Positions 1-9,841 of a DNA stretch of 64,000 bases are shown piece after piece. Numbering within the stretch: the stretch's first letter is position 1; the number at the start of each line of letters is the position of its first letter. The notes below the pieces were generated by a model. It did not search any database, was not told where the DNA came from, and was given only the letters and a program-made list of their open reading frames with translations. This DNA comes from JAIVGV01 sp036389335 (GTDB lineage Bacteria > Acidobacteriota > Blastocatellia > Pyrinomonadales > Pyrinomonadaceae), in NCBI GenBank assembly GCA_036389335.1, contig DASVQC010000066.1:1-64000 (forward strand). Direction: 5' to 3'. A program made the position numbers and the translations under genes.

Positions 1-370
1 CCTCGGCGACCGCCCCCGGTTGCGGCGGGGGGCTGTCGTGACTGATCTCCTGCAGGAGCGCGTCGACGCGCGCAGCCTTCTCTTCGACCGTGTCGCGGAT
101 GAAGAAAATCTGCGGCGCGTGGCGCAGGCTGAGTTCCACGGCGAGCTGGCGGCGGACGTAGGGCGCGGCGTGGTTGAGCGCCTTGTGCGCCGCGCGCGCC
201 TCCTCGTCCGTCCCCGCGACCGTGAAGTAGACGCGCGCCTCGCGCAAATTCTCCGACATCCGCACGTCCGTCACCGTCACCATCGACACGCGCGGGTCTT
301 CCAGCTCGTAGCCGACGATCTGCACGATCTCCTCGCGCAACTGCTCCCCAACTCTTTCCGGACGACGCAT
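1..370 (-). CDS. rbfA: Ribosome-binding factor A (3' end beyond window)
   Basis: RbfA binds free 30S subunits and helps mature the 5' end of 16S rRNA; it is needed for growth in the cold. The translation from an ATG at 370 starts MRRPERVGEQLREEIVQIV and continues with the family signature ELEDPRVSMVTVTDV, then ENLREARVYFTV, and stays open to base 1, so about 123 residues are visible and the C-terminus lies outside the window. It is the last visible gene of the rimP-nusA-infB-rbfA order, 60 bp after infB, which is the classical arrangement and supports the call. The gap to infB holds an inverted heptamer repeat. Confidence 0.93.
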   Translation of the reverse strand, partial: MRRPERVGEQLREEIVQIVGYELEDPRVSMVTVTDVRMSENLREARVYFTVAGTDEEARAAHKALNHAAPYVRRQLAVELSLRHAPQIFFIRDTVEEKAARVDALLQEISHDSPPPQPGAVAE

Positions 371-372
371 GG

Positions 373-447
373 CTCGTAAATCGTCAATCGTGAACCGCTA
401 ACCGAACCGCGGCGGGCGAAGCCGCCGACTTACGATTCACGACTCAC
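373..447. repeat. Inverted heptamer repeat between infB and rbfA
   Basis: The left arm runs in steps of seven (TCGTAAA TCGTCAA TCGTGAA, then CCGCTAA CCGAACC) and the right arm reads TTACGAT TCACGAC TCACCG, so the two arms can pair. On the minus strand the right arm encodes the last InfB residues (SRES) and supplies its TAA stop at 430-432. It resembles the heptamer repeats at 9.7, 12.6, 14.1 and 46.8 kb in design but not in sequence. It could fold in the operon mRNA between infB and rbfA. Confidence 0.7.
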
Positions 448-3231
448 CGTCGTTGACGCCAGTTCCGTCGCGGCGATCTGCTCGACGATGTAGCACTCGA
501 TCTGATCGCCGACCTTCACGTCGTTGAAGTTTTCGAGCCCGATGCCGCACTCGAAGCCCTCGCGCACCTCTGACACGTCGTCCTTGACGCGCCGCAGGGA
601 GCCGATCCCGCCCTCCCACGCGACGACGCCGTCGCGGATGAGGCGCGCGCGCGCCGTGCGGCGGATGACGCCGTTCACGACCATGCAGCCCGCGACGTTG
701 CCGGCGCGCGGCACCTTGAAGACGGCGCGCACGTCGGCGCGACCGAGGATGCGCTCCGTCGCGATCTTGTCGAGCATCCCGATCATCGCCGCGCGTATCT
801 CCTCCTCGACCTTGTAGATGATCGAGTGGAGGCGGATGTCAACGTGTTCGAGCTTCGCCAGGTCGTTGGCGCGCGACTCGGGGCGCACGTTGAAGCCGAT
901 GACGACGACCGCCGTGTTCGACGCCCCCGCCTGCGTCGCCGAGGCGAGCAGAACGTCCGACTCCGTGATCGCGCCGACGCCCGAACGGATGACTTTGACC
1001 TTCACCTGCTCGTTCGAGAGCTTCTGGAGCGTCGACTTCAAGACCTCGACCGAGCCCTGCACGTCTGCCTTGAGGACGACCAGGAGTTCCTTGATCTCCT
1101 TCTGACCCAGGGTCTCGATGCCGCGCTTGGTGGACTGCATGAGCGTGCTCTGGCGCGAGAGCATCTGCCGGTGCTCGGAGATCGATTGCGCGCGCGAGAT
1201 GTCGGCGACGACCTGGAAGGTGTCGCCCGCCTGCGGCACGCCCTGGAGACCGAGCACCTCGACGGGCGTCGAGGGCCCGACCTCTTCGACCGGGTTGCCG
1301 CGGTCGTCGAACATCGCGCGCACCTTGCCGTAGACCTGACCCGCGATGAACGGGTCGTGGACGCTCAGCGTGCCCTGCTGTACGAGCACGGTCGCGACCG
1401 CGCCGCGCCCGCGGTCGAGCTTCGCCTCCAGGACGACGCCGGAGGCGAGGCGCGTCGGGCTCGCCTTCAAGTTCAGGATGTCGGTCGTGAGGAGGACTGT
1501 TTCGAGCAGCGTGTCGAGGTTCTTCCTCTGCTTGGCGGAGACTTCGACCATCTCCGTGTCGCCGCCCCACTCGACCGGGTTCAACCCCTGACCCGCCAAC
1601 TCCTGGCGGACGCGCGCAGGGTTGGCGTCCGGCTTGTCCACCTTGTTGATCGCCACGACGATGGGCACGTGCGCCGCGCGCGAGTGCTCGATGGCTTCGA
1701 TGGTCTGCGGCATGACGCCGTCGTCCGCCGCGACGACTAAGACGACGATGTCTGTCGCCTTCGCGCCGCGCGCTCGCATCAAGGTGAACGCCTCGTGACC
1801 CGGCGTGTCGAGGAAGACGACGCGGCGCGTCCCCGTCGCGTCGTCGCCGCCGGGAACCTGCACGCTGTAGGCGCCGATGTGCTGCGTGATGCCGCCCGCC
1901 TCGCCCGCCGCGACCTCGGTCGTGCGGATCGCGTCGAGCAAGCTCGTCTTGCCGTGATCGACGTGACCCATGACGGTGACGACGGGCGCGCGCGGCAACT
2001 CCACGTCGTCGGCGTCGGTCGCGATGAGTTCTTCAAACTCCTCCTCGGCGACCATCTCCTCGAAGGGGACGAACTGCACGTCGTAGCCGAAGCGCTTGCC
2101 GAGTTCGGCGGCGACTTCGTTGTCGAGCGCCTGGTTGATCGTCGCGAAGACCTTGCGCTGGAGCAGGAGCGCGACCACCTCCTTCGGCTTGATGCCGAGT
2201 TTTTCGGCGAACTCCTTGACGGTCGAGCCCTCGACCAGTCGCACCGACTTCAACTCGTCGACCGCGGTTCCCGCCGCGCCGCCCATCGAGCCCTTGATGC
2301 GATCTTCGAGCGAGAGCGCGCGACCGGGCACGACCACGTCGCGGTCGAAGCGTCCGCCCCTGCCGCGCGAACCCTCGCTGATGGGGCGACCGCCGCGGCG
2401 CGAGCGACCGCCGGGTCGGCGCGCGTCCGCCGGGGGCGTGTAGACGGTCTGCGGGCTGGCTGACTCGCCGGGCGTGCCGTGCGGCTCGAACGCCGCGTCG
2501 CGACCGCCGCGCCTGCCGCCGCGCGCGGCGCGCTCGCGAGGCGTCGGCGCGGGCGCGGGCGCGACGACGGGGACGGGCGCTCTCTCGCCGTGCTTAATGC
2601 CGGCGTTGAGCGCGGCTTGCGTCGGGCGCAAGACCCTGACCTGGCGCGCCGCCGACACTTCGGGCGAAGCCTGCTCCGCTCCGTTGCCAGCCGACGCTTC
2701 CTCGGTCGGCGCCACCGCCGACGCCTGCAAGTCCGCCTCGCTCGCGCCCGCTTCTTCGTACTGCGCGGCGGGCGGCTCGGCGATCTCCGCGTGCGTCTGT
2801 GACGCCGCCGAGGGGGGCTCGGCGCGTTGCGCGGGCGGGAGTTTTTTGACGAGCCGCGCGACCGAGGGCTTCGCCGCCGTCGGCGCCGCGCCTTCGTCCG
2901 TCACTTCGGGCGCGTAAGCCTCGACGGGCGTCTGCGGCGCGGGGGCTTCGGGCGACGCCGAGGCGTGGATGTCCGCCGACGCCTCGACCTCCTCGGGCGA
3001 GACGGCGGGAGCCGGGGCGTGCTTGATGACGCGGATGGCGCGCGCTTTGGGCGGCGCGGTCTTGGGGAAGTAGCGGTTGCGAATCTTCTCCGCCAGCTCT
3101 TTCGAGACGGAGTTCGACGGCACCGATACGTCGACGCCCTCGCGCCTGATCTCTTCGATGAGGCGCTTGGTTTCGAGCTTCAGCTCTTTGGCGAGATCGT
3201 AGATACGAACCTTGCTGGTGACGGCTGACAT
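430..3231 (-). CDS. infB: Translation initiation factor IF-2
   Basis: IF-2 is the GTPase that brings fMet-tRNA to the 30S subunit and promotes 50S joining. The 933-residue product starts with an IF2_N helical domain (KVRIYDLAKELKLETKRLIEEI). A long low-complexity Ala/Pro/Glu then Arg/Gly-rich linker (about 60-300) follows, with a second IF2_N-like module (about 325-380, STVKEFAEKLGIKPKEVVALL). The GTPase domain has G1 GHVDHGKT near 422, G3 DTPGHEAF and G4 NKVDKPDA; domains II-IV complete the protein. Length and linker are normal for high-GC bacteria. It lies 195 bp downstream of nusA in the same operon. The stop codon is supplied by a heptamer repeat. Confidence 0.98.
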   Translation of the reverse strand: MSAVTSKVRIYDLAKELKLETKRLIEEIRREGVDVSVPSNSVSKELAEKIRNRYFPKTAPPKARAIRVIKHAPAPAVSPEEVEASADIHASASPEAPAPQTPVEAYAPEVTDEGAAPTAAKPSVARLVKKLPPAQRAEPPSAASQTHAEIAEPPAAQYEEAGASEADLQASAVAPTEEASAGNGAEQASPEVSAARQVRVLRPTQAALNAGIKHGERAPVPVVAPAPAPTPRERAARGGRRGGRDAAFEPHGTPGESASPQTVYTPPADARRPGGRSRRGGRPISEGSRGRGGRFDRDVVVPGRALSLEDRIKGSMGGAAGTAVDELKSVRLVEGSTVKEFAEKLGIKPKEVVALLLQRKVFATINQALDNEVAAELGKRFGYDVQFVPFEEMVAEEEFEELIATDADDVELPRAPVVTVMGHVDHGKTSLLDAIRTTEVAAGEAGGITQHIGAYSVQVPGGDDATGTRRVVFLDTPGHEAFTLMRARGAKATDIVVLVVAADDGVMPQTIEAIEHSRAAHVPIVVAINKVDKPDANPARVRQELAGQGLNPVEWGGDTEMVEVSAKQRKNLDTLLETVLLTTDILNLKASPTRLASGVVLEAKLDRGRGAVATVLVQQGTLSVHDPFIAGQVYGKVRAMFDDRGNPVEEVGPSTPVEVLGLQGVPQAGDTFQVVADISRAQSISEHRQMLSRQSTLMQSTKRGIETLGQKEIKELLVVLKADVQGSVEVLKSTLQKLSNEQVKVKVIRSGVGAITESDVLLASATQAGASNTAVVVIGFNVRPESRANDLAKLEHVDIRLHSIIYKVEEEIRAAMIGMLDKIATERILGRADVRAVFKVPRAGNVAGCMVVNGVIRRTARARLIRDGVVAWEGGIGSLRRVKDDVSEVREGFECGIGLENFNDVKVGDQIECYIVEQIAATELASTTVSRES

Positions 3232-3386
3232 GAACTCCTTAACTTCGACGCTACTCTAAAAAACGGCGTCGCGCGCTTCAAAGGACTGACAAGGAACCTC
3301 TCCTCGTTCGGCTTTGCCGCGCGCTCGTCGAGTCCGTCGGGTCAGACCGTCAAGCGTGCGGTTCGCCTGGGAGGCGAGTCACACCG

Positions 3387-3410
3387 GGGCGCGCCCCGCG
3401 GGGCGCGCCC
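3387..3410 (-). terminator. Hairpin between nusA and infB
   Basis: A GC-only inverted repeat with 11-base arms (GGGCGCGCCCC / GGGGCGCGCCC) lies 17 bp past the nusA stop codon. There is no T-run, so it is more likely an intercistronic mRNA hairpin that pauses polymerase or stabilises the upstream message than a full terminator. The rest of the 195-bp nusA-infB gap shows nothing else recognisable apart from a purine-rich ribosome-binding region before the infB ATG. Confidence 0.45.
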
Positions 3411-3426
3411 GCCGCCCTCGCGGCGG

Positions 3427-5385
3427 CTACTCGGCGCTTCGGGAAGCATCCTGCTGCTCACCTTCGTCCGAGTCTTCTTCGCCGTTCGCCTGCTCCCGGT
3501 AGACGGGCGCGGGCTCGGACGAAACCATCACTTCCGGGGCGGACGCTTCCGTCGCCGACACGCTCGGCGAAAGCGGCGCGTCTTCCTCGACCGGGGGCTC
3601 GCCCTCGTCCTCGGCTTCCGCCTCGTCGAAGATCGCCGCCTCCGAAGAGGTCAGAGTCGGCGCGGGCGTGATCGTGTCGGGTCGCAGATCGCGCCCGGCG
3701 TCCTGGAGCGCGAGCGCGTCCGTGCTCATCTCCTCGACCTCGCTCAGCGCGACCGGGTCGGCTGAGTCGTCCGCGAGAATGTCGGGCTCGGCGTGGAACG
3801 GCGCGCCGCGCTCGACCGCCTCGTCGTAGCCGTCGGCGATCATCGCTTCCGAGGGCTCGACCTCCGCGGCGGGCGCGTCCGGATCAGCCTCCGCCGAGAA
3901 GGCGTGCTGCTCGATCCCGCCGGGCGCTTCGCCCGTCGCGCCAGTCGCGCCCGCCGTGTCGGACGTGGCTGCTGACTGTCCGCCGCCCGCCGGTTCGTCC
4001 CCGGCGGCGTCGCCCGCTTCCGTATTCGTCTCTTCGCCGGAGGATGTCGCGGCTTCCGCGGGCGCGGCCTCTTCGTCGCCAGCCGCGCCTCCCTCTGTCT
4101 CCGCCTGCTTGCTGCGCTCGCGCGCGGCGATGATGCCCTGCGCGGCGTCGAGTATGGCTTGCGCCTCGTCGAGACTCGTGTCGAGGTATTCGACGAGCGT
4201 GTCGATGTCGGTCGCGGCGAGCGTGTCGATGTCGTCGATGCCGTGCTCGGCGAGCGCGGCGGAGGTCGCCGCCGTCACGCCTTCGAGCGCGGTCAAAGGC
4301 ACCGCGCCGCCAGACGCGATGAGCGCGCCCATCTGCTCGGCGACTTCCTTCTTGATCTCTTCCTCGCTGCGGATGTCGATGTTCCACCCGACGAGCTTGG
4401 TCGCGAGCCTCACGTTCTGCCCGCGCTTGCCGATGGCTAAGGAGAGCTGATCCTCGTTGACGATCACCTCCATCTGGCGGCTCTCGATGTCGGTGATGCG
4501 CACCTGGTTGACCTTCGCGGGCGAGAGCGAGTTGGCGGCGAAGACCGAAGGCTCTTCAGACCACTCGATGATGTCGATCTTCTCACCGCGCAGCTCGCGG
4601 ATGATCGCCTGCACGCGCGAGCCCTTCATGCCGACGCACGCGCCCACCGGATCGACGTCGCGCTCGGTCGAGGAGACGGCGATCTTGGCGCGCTCGCCCG
4701 GCTCCCTCACCGCCGACTTGATGACGACCGTGCCGTCGTAAATCTCCGGCACCTCCATCTCGAAGAGGCGCTTCAAAAGTTCCGGCGAGGAGCGAGAGGT
4801 GATGATCTGCGGTCCCTTCGCCTCCTTCAACACGTCGTCGATGACGACGCGGATGCGCTCGCCCTGGTTCCACTGCTCGCCGCGCGACTGCTCCTTGCGG
4901 GGCAGGAGCGATTCGACGTTGCCGAGATCGACGATGATGTCGCCGCGCTCGAAACGCTTGACCATGCCGTTGACGAGATCGCCGACCTTGTCGATGTACT
5001 GCTCGTAGACCTGCGCGCGCACCGCGTCGCGCACCTTCTGGAAGAGGATCTGTTTCGCGGTCTGCGCGGCGATTCTACCCATCTCCTCCATCGGCAGGGG
5101 CAGTTGCAGCTCGTCGCCCACGTCCACCTCGTCGCCCGCCATCTCGCGCGCCTCTTCGAGGGACATCTCGCGACCCGGATTCTCGACCTCCTCGACGATG
5201 ACCTTCGAGGCGAACAGCTCGATCCCGGCGTCGGGGCTCCACTCGACGGCGATCTCCTCGCCCGACTTGAACTGCTTGCGCGCGGCGGCGCGCACGGCTT
5301 CCTTCATCGCCTCGATGACGAGGTCGCGGTCGATGCCGTGCTCTTTGCACAGCGCGTCAATGCTCTGACCGATGGATGCGCTCAT
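3427..5385 (-). CDS. nusA: Transcription termination/antitermination factor NusA
   Basis: NusA binds RNA polymerase and nascent RNA and modulates pausing, termination and antitermination. The 652-residue product has the polymerase-binding N-terminal domain (1-125), an S1 domain near 135-200 (GDLVNGMVKRFERGDIIVDLG) and two KH domains (IKSAVREPGERAKIAVSS; SLAIGKRGQNVRLATKLVGW). A helix-hairpin-helix module follows (LEGVTAATSAALAEHGIDDI). A very acidic, Ala/Glu/Asp-rich tail of about 220 residues then ends the protein, which is longer than in most NusA proteins. It sits 76 bp after rimP in the conserved operon. Known NusA autoregulation of this operon fits with the terminator-like leader hairpin upstream of rimP. 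Confidence 0.97.
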   Translation of the reverse strand: MSASIGQSIDALCKEHGIDRDLVIEAMKEAVRAAARKQFKSGEEIAVEWSPDAGIELFASKVIVEEVENPGREMSLEEAREMAGDEVDVGDELQLPLPMEEMGRIAAQTAKQILFQKVRDAVRAQVYEQYIDKVGDLVNGMVKRFERGDIIVDLGNVESLLPRKEQSRGEQWNQGERIRVVIDDVLKEAKGPQIITSRSSPELLKRLFEMEVPEIYDGTVVIKSAVREPGERAKIAVSSTERDVDPVGACVGMKGSRVQAIIRELRGEKIDIIEWSEEPSVFAANSLSPAKVNQVRITDIESRQMEVIVNEDQLSLAIGKRGQNVRLATKLVGWNIDIRSEEEIKKEVAEQMGALIASGGAVPLTALEGVTAATSAALAEHGIDDIDTLAATDIDTLVEYLDTSLDEAQAILDAAQGIIAARERSKQAETEGGAAGDEEAAPAEAATSSGEETNTEAGDAAGDEPAGGGQSAATSDTAGATGATGEAPGGIEQHAFSAEADPDAPAAEVEPSEAMIADGYDEAVERGAPFHAEPDILADDSADPVALSEVEEMSTDALALQDAGRDLRPDTITPAPTLTSSEAAIFDEAEAEDEGEPPVEEDAPLSPSVSATEASAPEVMVSSEPAPVYREQANGEEDSDEGEQQDASRSAE

Positions 5386-5461
5386 AAACTTGTGTGCCTT
5401 CTACCGACCGCCGCAGGGGCGCTTGCCATTGCCCCCGGCAGACGAGTCGGCTATTCAGTTG

Positions 5462-6013
5462 TCACTCTTCGGTCGCCTTCGCCGCCTTCGACTTCTTCTT
5501 CTCGGCGGCGGCTTGCTTCTCCCGCTCGGCGGCGAGGCGGAACTCCTCCTCCACGTCGATCTCCAGATTCGCCTTCGCGATCCGCTCGACGGGGATCAGG
5601 ACGCGCCCGCTCGTCTTGTCTTCAAAAACCACCCTGTCGCCCTCGACGCCCAGGATGCGCCCGCGGAAGTTGCGCTGCCCGTTGATGGGGTCGCGCGACT
5701 TCAGCTTGGCGGACTGTCCGGCGAAACGCTCGTAGTCCTCCCGCTTGTAGAGCCCTCGTTCGAGCCCCGGCGAGGAGACTTCCAGCGTGTAGGCGTTCGA
5801 GACGAAGTCCTCCACGTCGAGGACGGTGCCGATGTGGTGGCTCACGGTCGAGCAGTCCTGGTGCGTGACCCCGCCCGGCTTGTCTATGAAGACGCGCACG
5901 GCGGCGCTGCGACCGATGACGCCGACCTCTGCGTGGACGAACTCCAGCCCGTGCTCCGTCGCCACGCGCTCGGCGATCCCCCTGATCCGCTCCTCGACCT
6001 CGACCGTCTCCAC
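5462..6013 (-). CDS. rimP: Ribosome maturation factor RimP
   Basis: RimP assists maturation of the 30S head. The protein shows the N-terminal domain (EERIRGIAERVATEHGLEFV, then RVFIDKPGGVTHQDCSTVS), the conserved YTLEVSSPGLERGL, and a C-terminal SH3-like part with a Lys-rich tail. Start choice: an in-frame ATG at 6106 coincides with the predicted transcription start and would put the leader hairpin inside the gene. A GTG at 6013 follows an AGGGGG ribosome-binding sequence (6027-6032) by 13 bases and gives about 183 residues. A TTG at 6025 is possible but too close to that site. First gene of the operon with nusA, infB and rbfA. Confidence 0.9.
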   Translation of the reverse strand: METVEVEERIRGIAERVATEHGLEFVHAEVGVIGRSAAVRVFIDKPGGVTHQDCSTVSHHIGTVLDVEDFVSNAYTLEVSSPGLERGLYKREDYERFAGQSAKLKSRDPINGQRNFRGRILGVEGDRVVFEDKTSGRVLIPVERIAKANLEIDVEEEFRLAAEREKQAAAEKKKSKAAKATEE

Positions 6014-6049
6014 CTTACTTGTCAAACCCCCTGTCAAAAAGCACTTCCG

Positions 6050-6078
6050 CGCAAACAAAAAGTGGGCGCGAACCCACT
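6050..6078 (-). promoter_or_regulatory. Terminator-like leader hairpin of the rimP operon
   Basis: On the minus strand AGTGGG-TTCGCG-CCCACT is followed at once by TTTTTG: a compact stem, six-base loop and U-run, the form of an intrinsic terminator. It lies about 30 bases after the predicted transcription start and before the rimP start codon. A terminator-like hairpin in front of rimP is known in several bacterial groups (rimP leader) and is thought to serve feedback by NusA. Attenuation here is inferred from position and shape only. Confidence 0.65.
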
Positions 6079-6113
6079 CAGAACGTGCCAGCCGCGCTCC
6101 GTGCAAGAGGCGG

Positions 6114-6143
6114 ATTATACGGGAATCTTCGCGGGCGAGGCAA
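6114..6143 (-). promoter_or_regulatory. Sigma70-type promoter of the rimP-nusA-infB operon
   Basis: Minus strand: -35 TTGCCT (6138-6143), 18-bp spacer, perfect -10 TATAAT (6114-6119). This places transcription start near 6107, giving a leader of about 94 bases to the GTG start of rimP that contains the terminator-like hairpin. Confidence 0.65.
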
Positions 6144-6229
6144 GCGGGCAGGCGGCGGGCGGCGGGGAGTGAATTCCCAGCAGGAAAGCCCTGTAAATCA
6201 GCGAAATCTTATCTGCCGCCGTTTGTCAG

Positions 6230-6682
6230 TCACTGACCGCTGAGTTTCGCCTTGACGATCTCGCTCATGGCGCGCCCGTCCGCGGCGCGACCGGCGAGCC
6301 GCCCCTGCGCCGCCTTCATCACGGCGCCCATCTCCTTCATCGAGGTCGCGCCGGTCTCAGAAATCGCCGCGGCGACCGCCTGCTCGATCTCCTCGCGCGT
6401 GGCGGCTTGGGGCAGGTACGCTTCGATGACGGCGATCTCGGCGCGCTCCTTGGCGGCGAGTTCGGGGCGGTCGCCCTTCTCGAAGTGCTCGACGGAATCC
6501 CTGCGCTGCTTGAGGAGCGACTGGAAGAGCTTCGTCAACTCCTCGTCGGTCAGCTCGCCGCCCTTCTCGATCTGGCGGTTCATGATCGCGGCTTTGACCA
6601 TCCGCAGCGTCGAGAGCCGCGGCGCGTCCTGCGCCTTCATCGCGGCGGTCAGGTCGGTCGTGATGCGCTCCTTCAGAGACAT
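6230..6682 (-). CDS. GatB/YqeY domain protein
   Basis: A 150-residue YqeY-family protein, the free-standing form of the helical tail domain of the GatB amidotransferase subunit. The family matches tRNA-binding modules, but the physiological role of the stand-alone form is not settled. Visible family features are the start MSLKERITTDLTAAMKAQD, LSTLRMVKAAIMNRQIEKGGELTDEE, and the C-terminal GAVMKAAQGRLAGRADGRAMSEIVKAKL-type helix (last 40 residues). Length is normal. It lies 39 bp downstream of uvrA on the same strand and is followed by the rimP promoter region. Confidence 0.92.
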   Translation of the reverse strand: MSLKERITTDLTAAMKAQDAPRLSTLRMVKAAIMNRQIEKGGELTDEELTKLFQSLLKQRRDSVEHFEKGDRPELAAKERAEIAVIEAYLPQAATREEIEQAVAAAISETGATSMKEMGAVMKAAQGRLAGRAADGRAMSEIVKAKLSGQ

Positions 6683-6721
6683 GATTCGTTCCCCTAAAAT
6701 GAGTTCGGAAAAACTACCCTT

Positions 6722-9601
<2,880 letters not shown>

Positions 9602-9717
9602 GTCTTAAAAAGATCGCCCGCGCCCCACGGTGAACTATCTTGTGCCCCGGCGAACCATGCATTGTAACCCGAACGCGGGGGCGTGCGCGAGCGTCCGGGG
9701 GCTCACTTGGGAAGTAG

Positions 9718-9795
9718 TCGGTTGTCCGTTATCAGTTGTCAGTTGTCCGTTGTTAAGAATTGCAGCGGGCAACGGACAACGGACAACGGACTACA
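9718..9795. repeat. Inverted heptamer repeat upstream of kinase gene
   Basis: The left part steps in sevens (GTTGTCC GTTATCA GTTGTCA GTTGTCC GTTGTTA) and the right part carries CGGACAA repeats, the complement of the left, with a short AATTGCAGCGGG centre. The arms can pair into a long imperfect hairpin. The locus lies between the divergent uvrA and Ser/Thr kinase genes, so it could also affect both transcripts. Confidence 0.8.
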
Positions 9796-9841
9796 TTTTT
9801 TGATATGCGTCGCACGCGGGCGTTGATACAATGCGCCGCCG

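Noticed and set aside
826..1740. Long plus-strand open frame (304 codons) opposite infB
   Set aside because: Exact antisense of the GTPase-coding part of infB; Arg/Asp/Leu/Val-rich shadow caused by high third-position GC.
9602..9666. Promoter of uvrA around TACAAT (minus strand, 9661-9666)
   Set aside because: No acceptable -35 at 16-18 bases; left unannotated.
9718..9795. Repeats that at first sight suggest a small CRISPR array
   Set aside because: Units are seven bases, degenerate and without spacers; no cas gene is present in the window.
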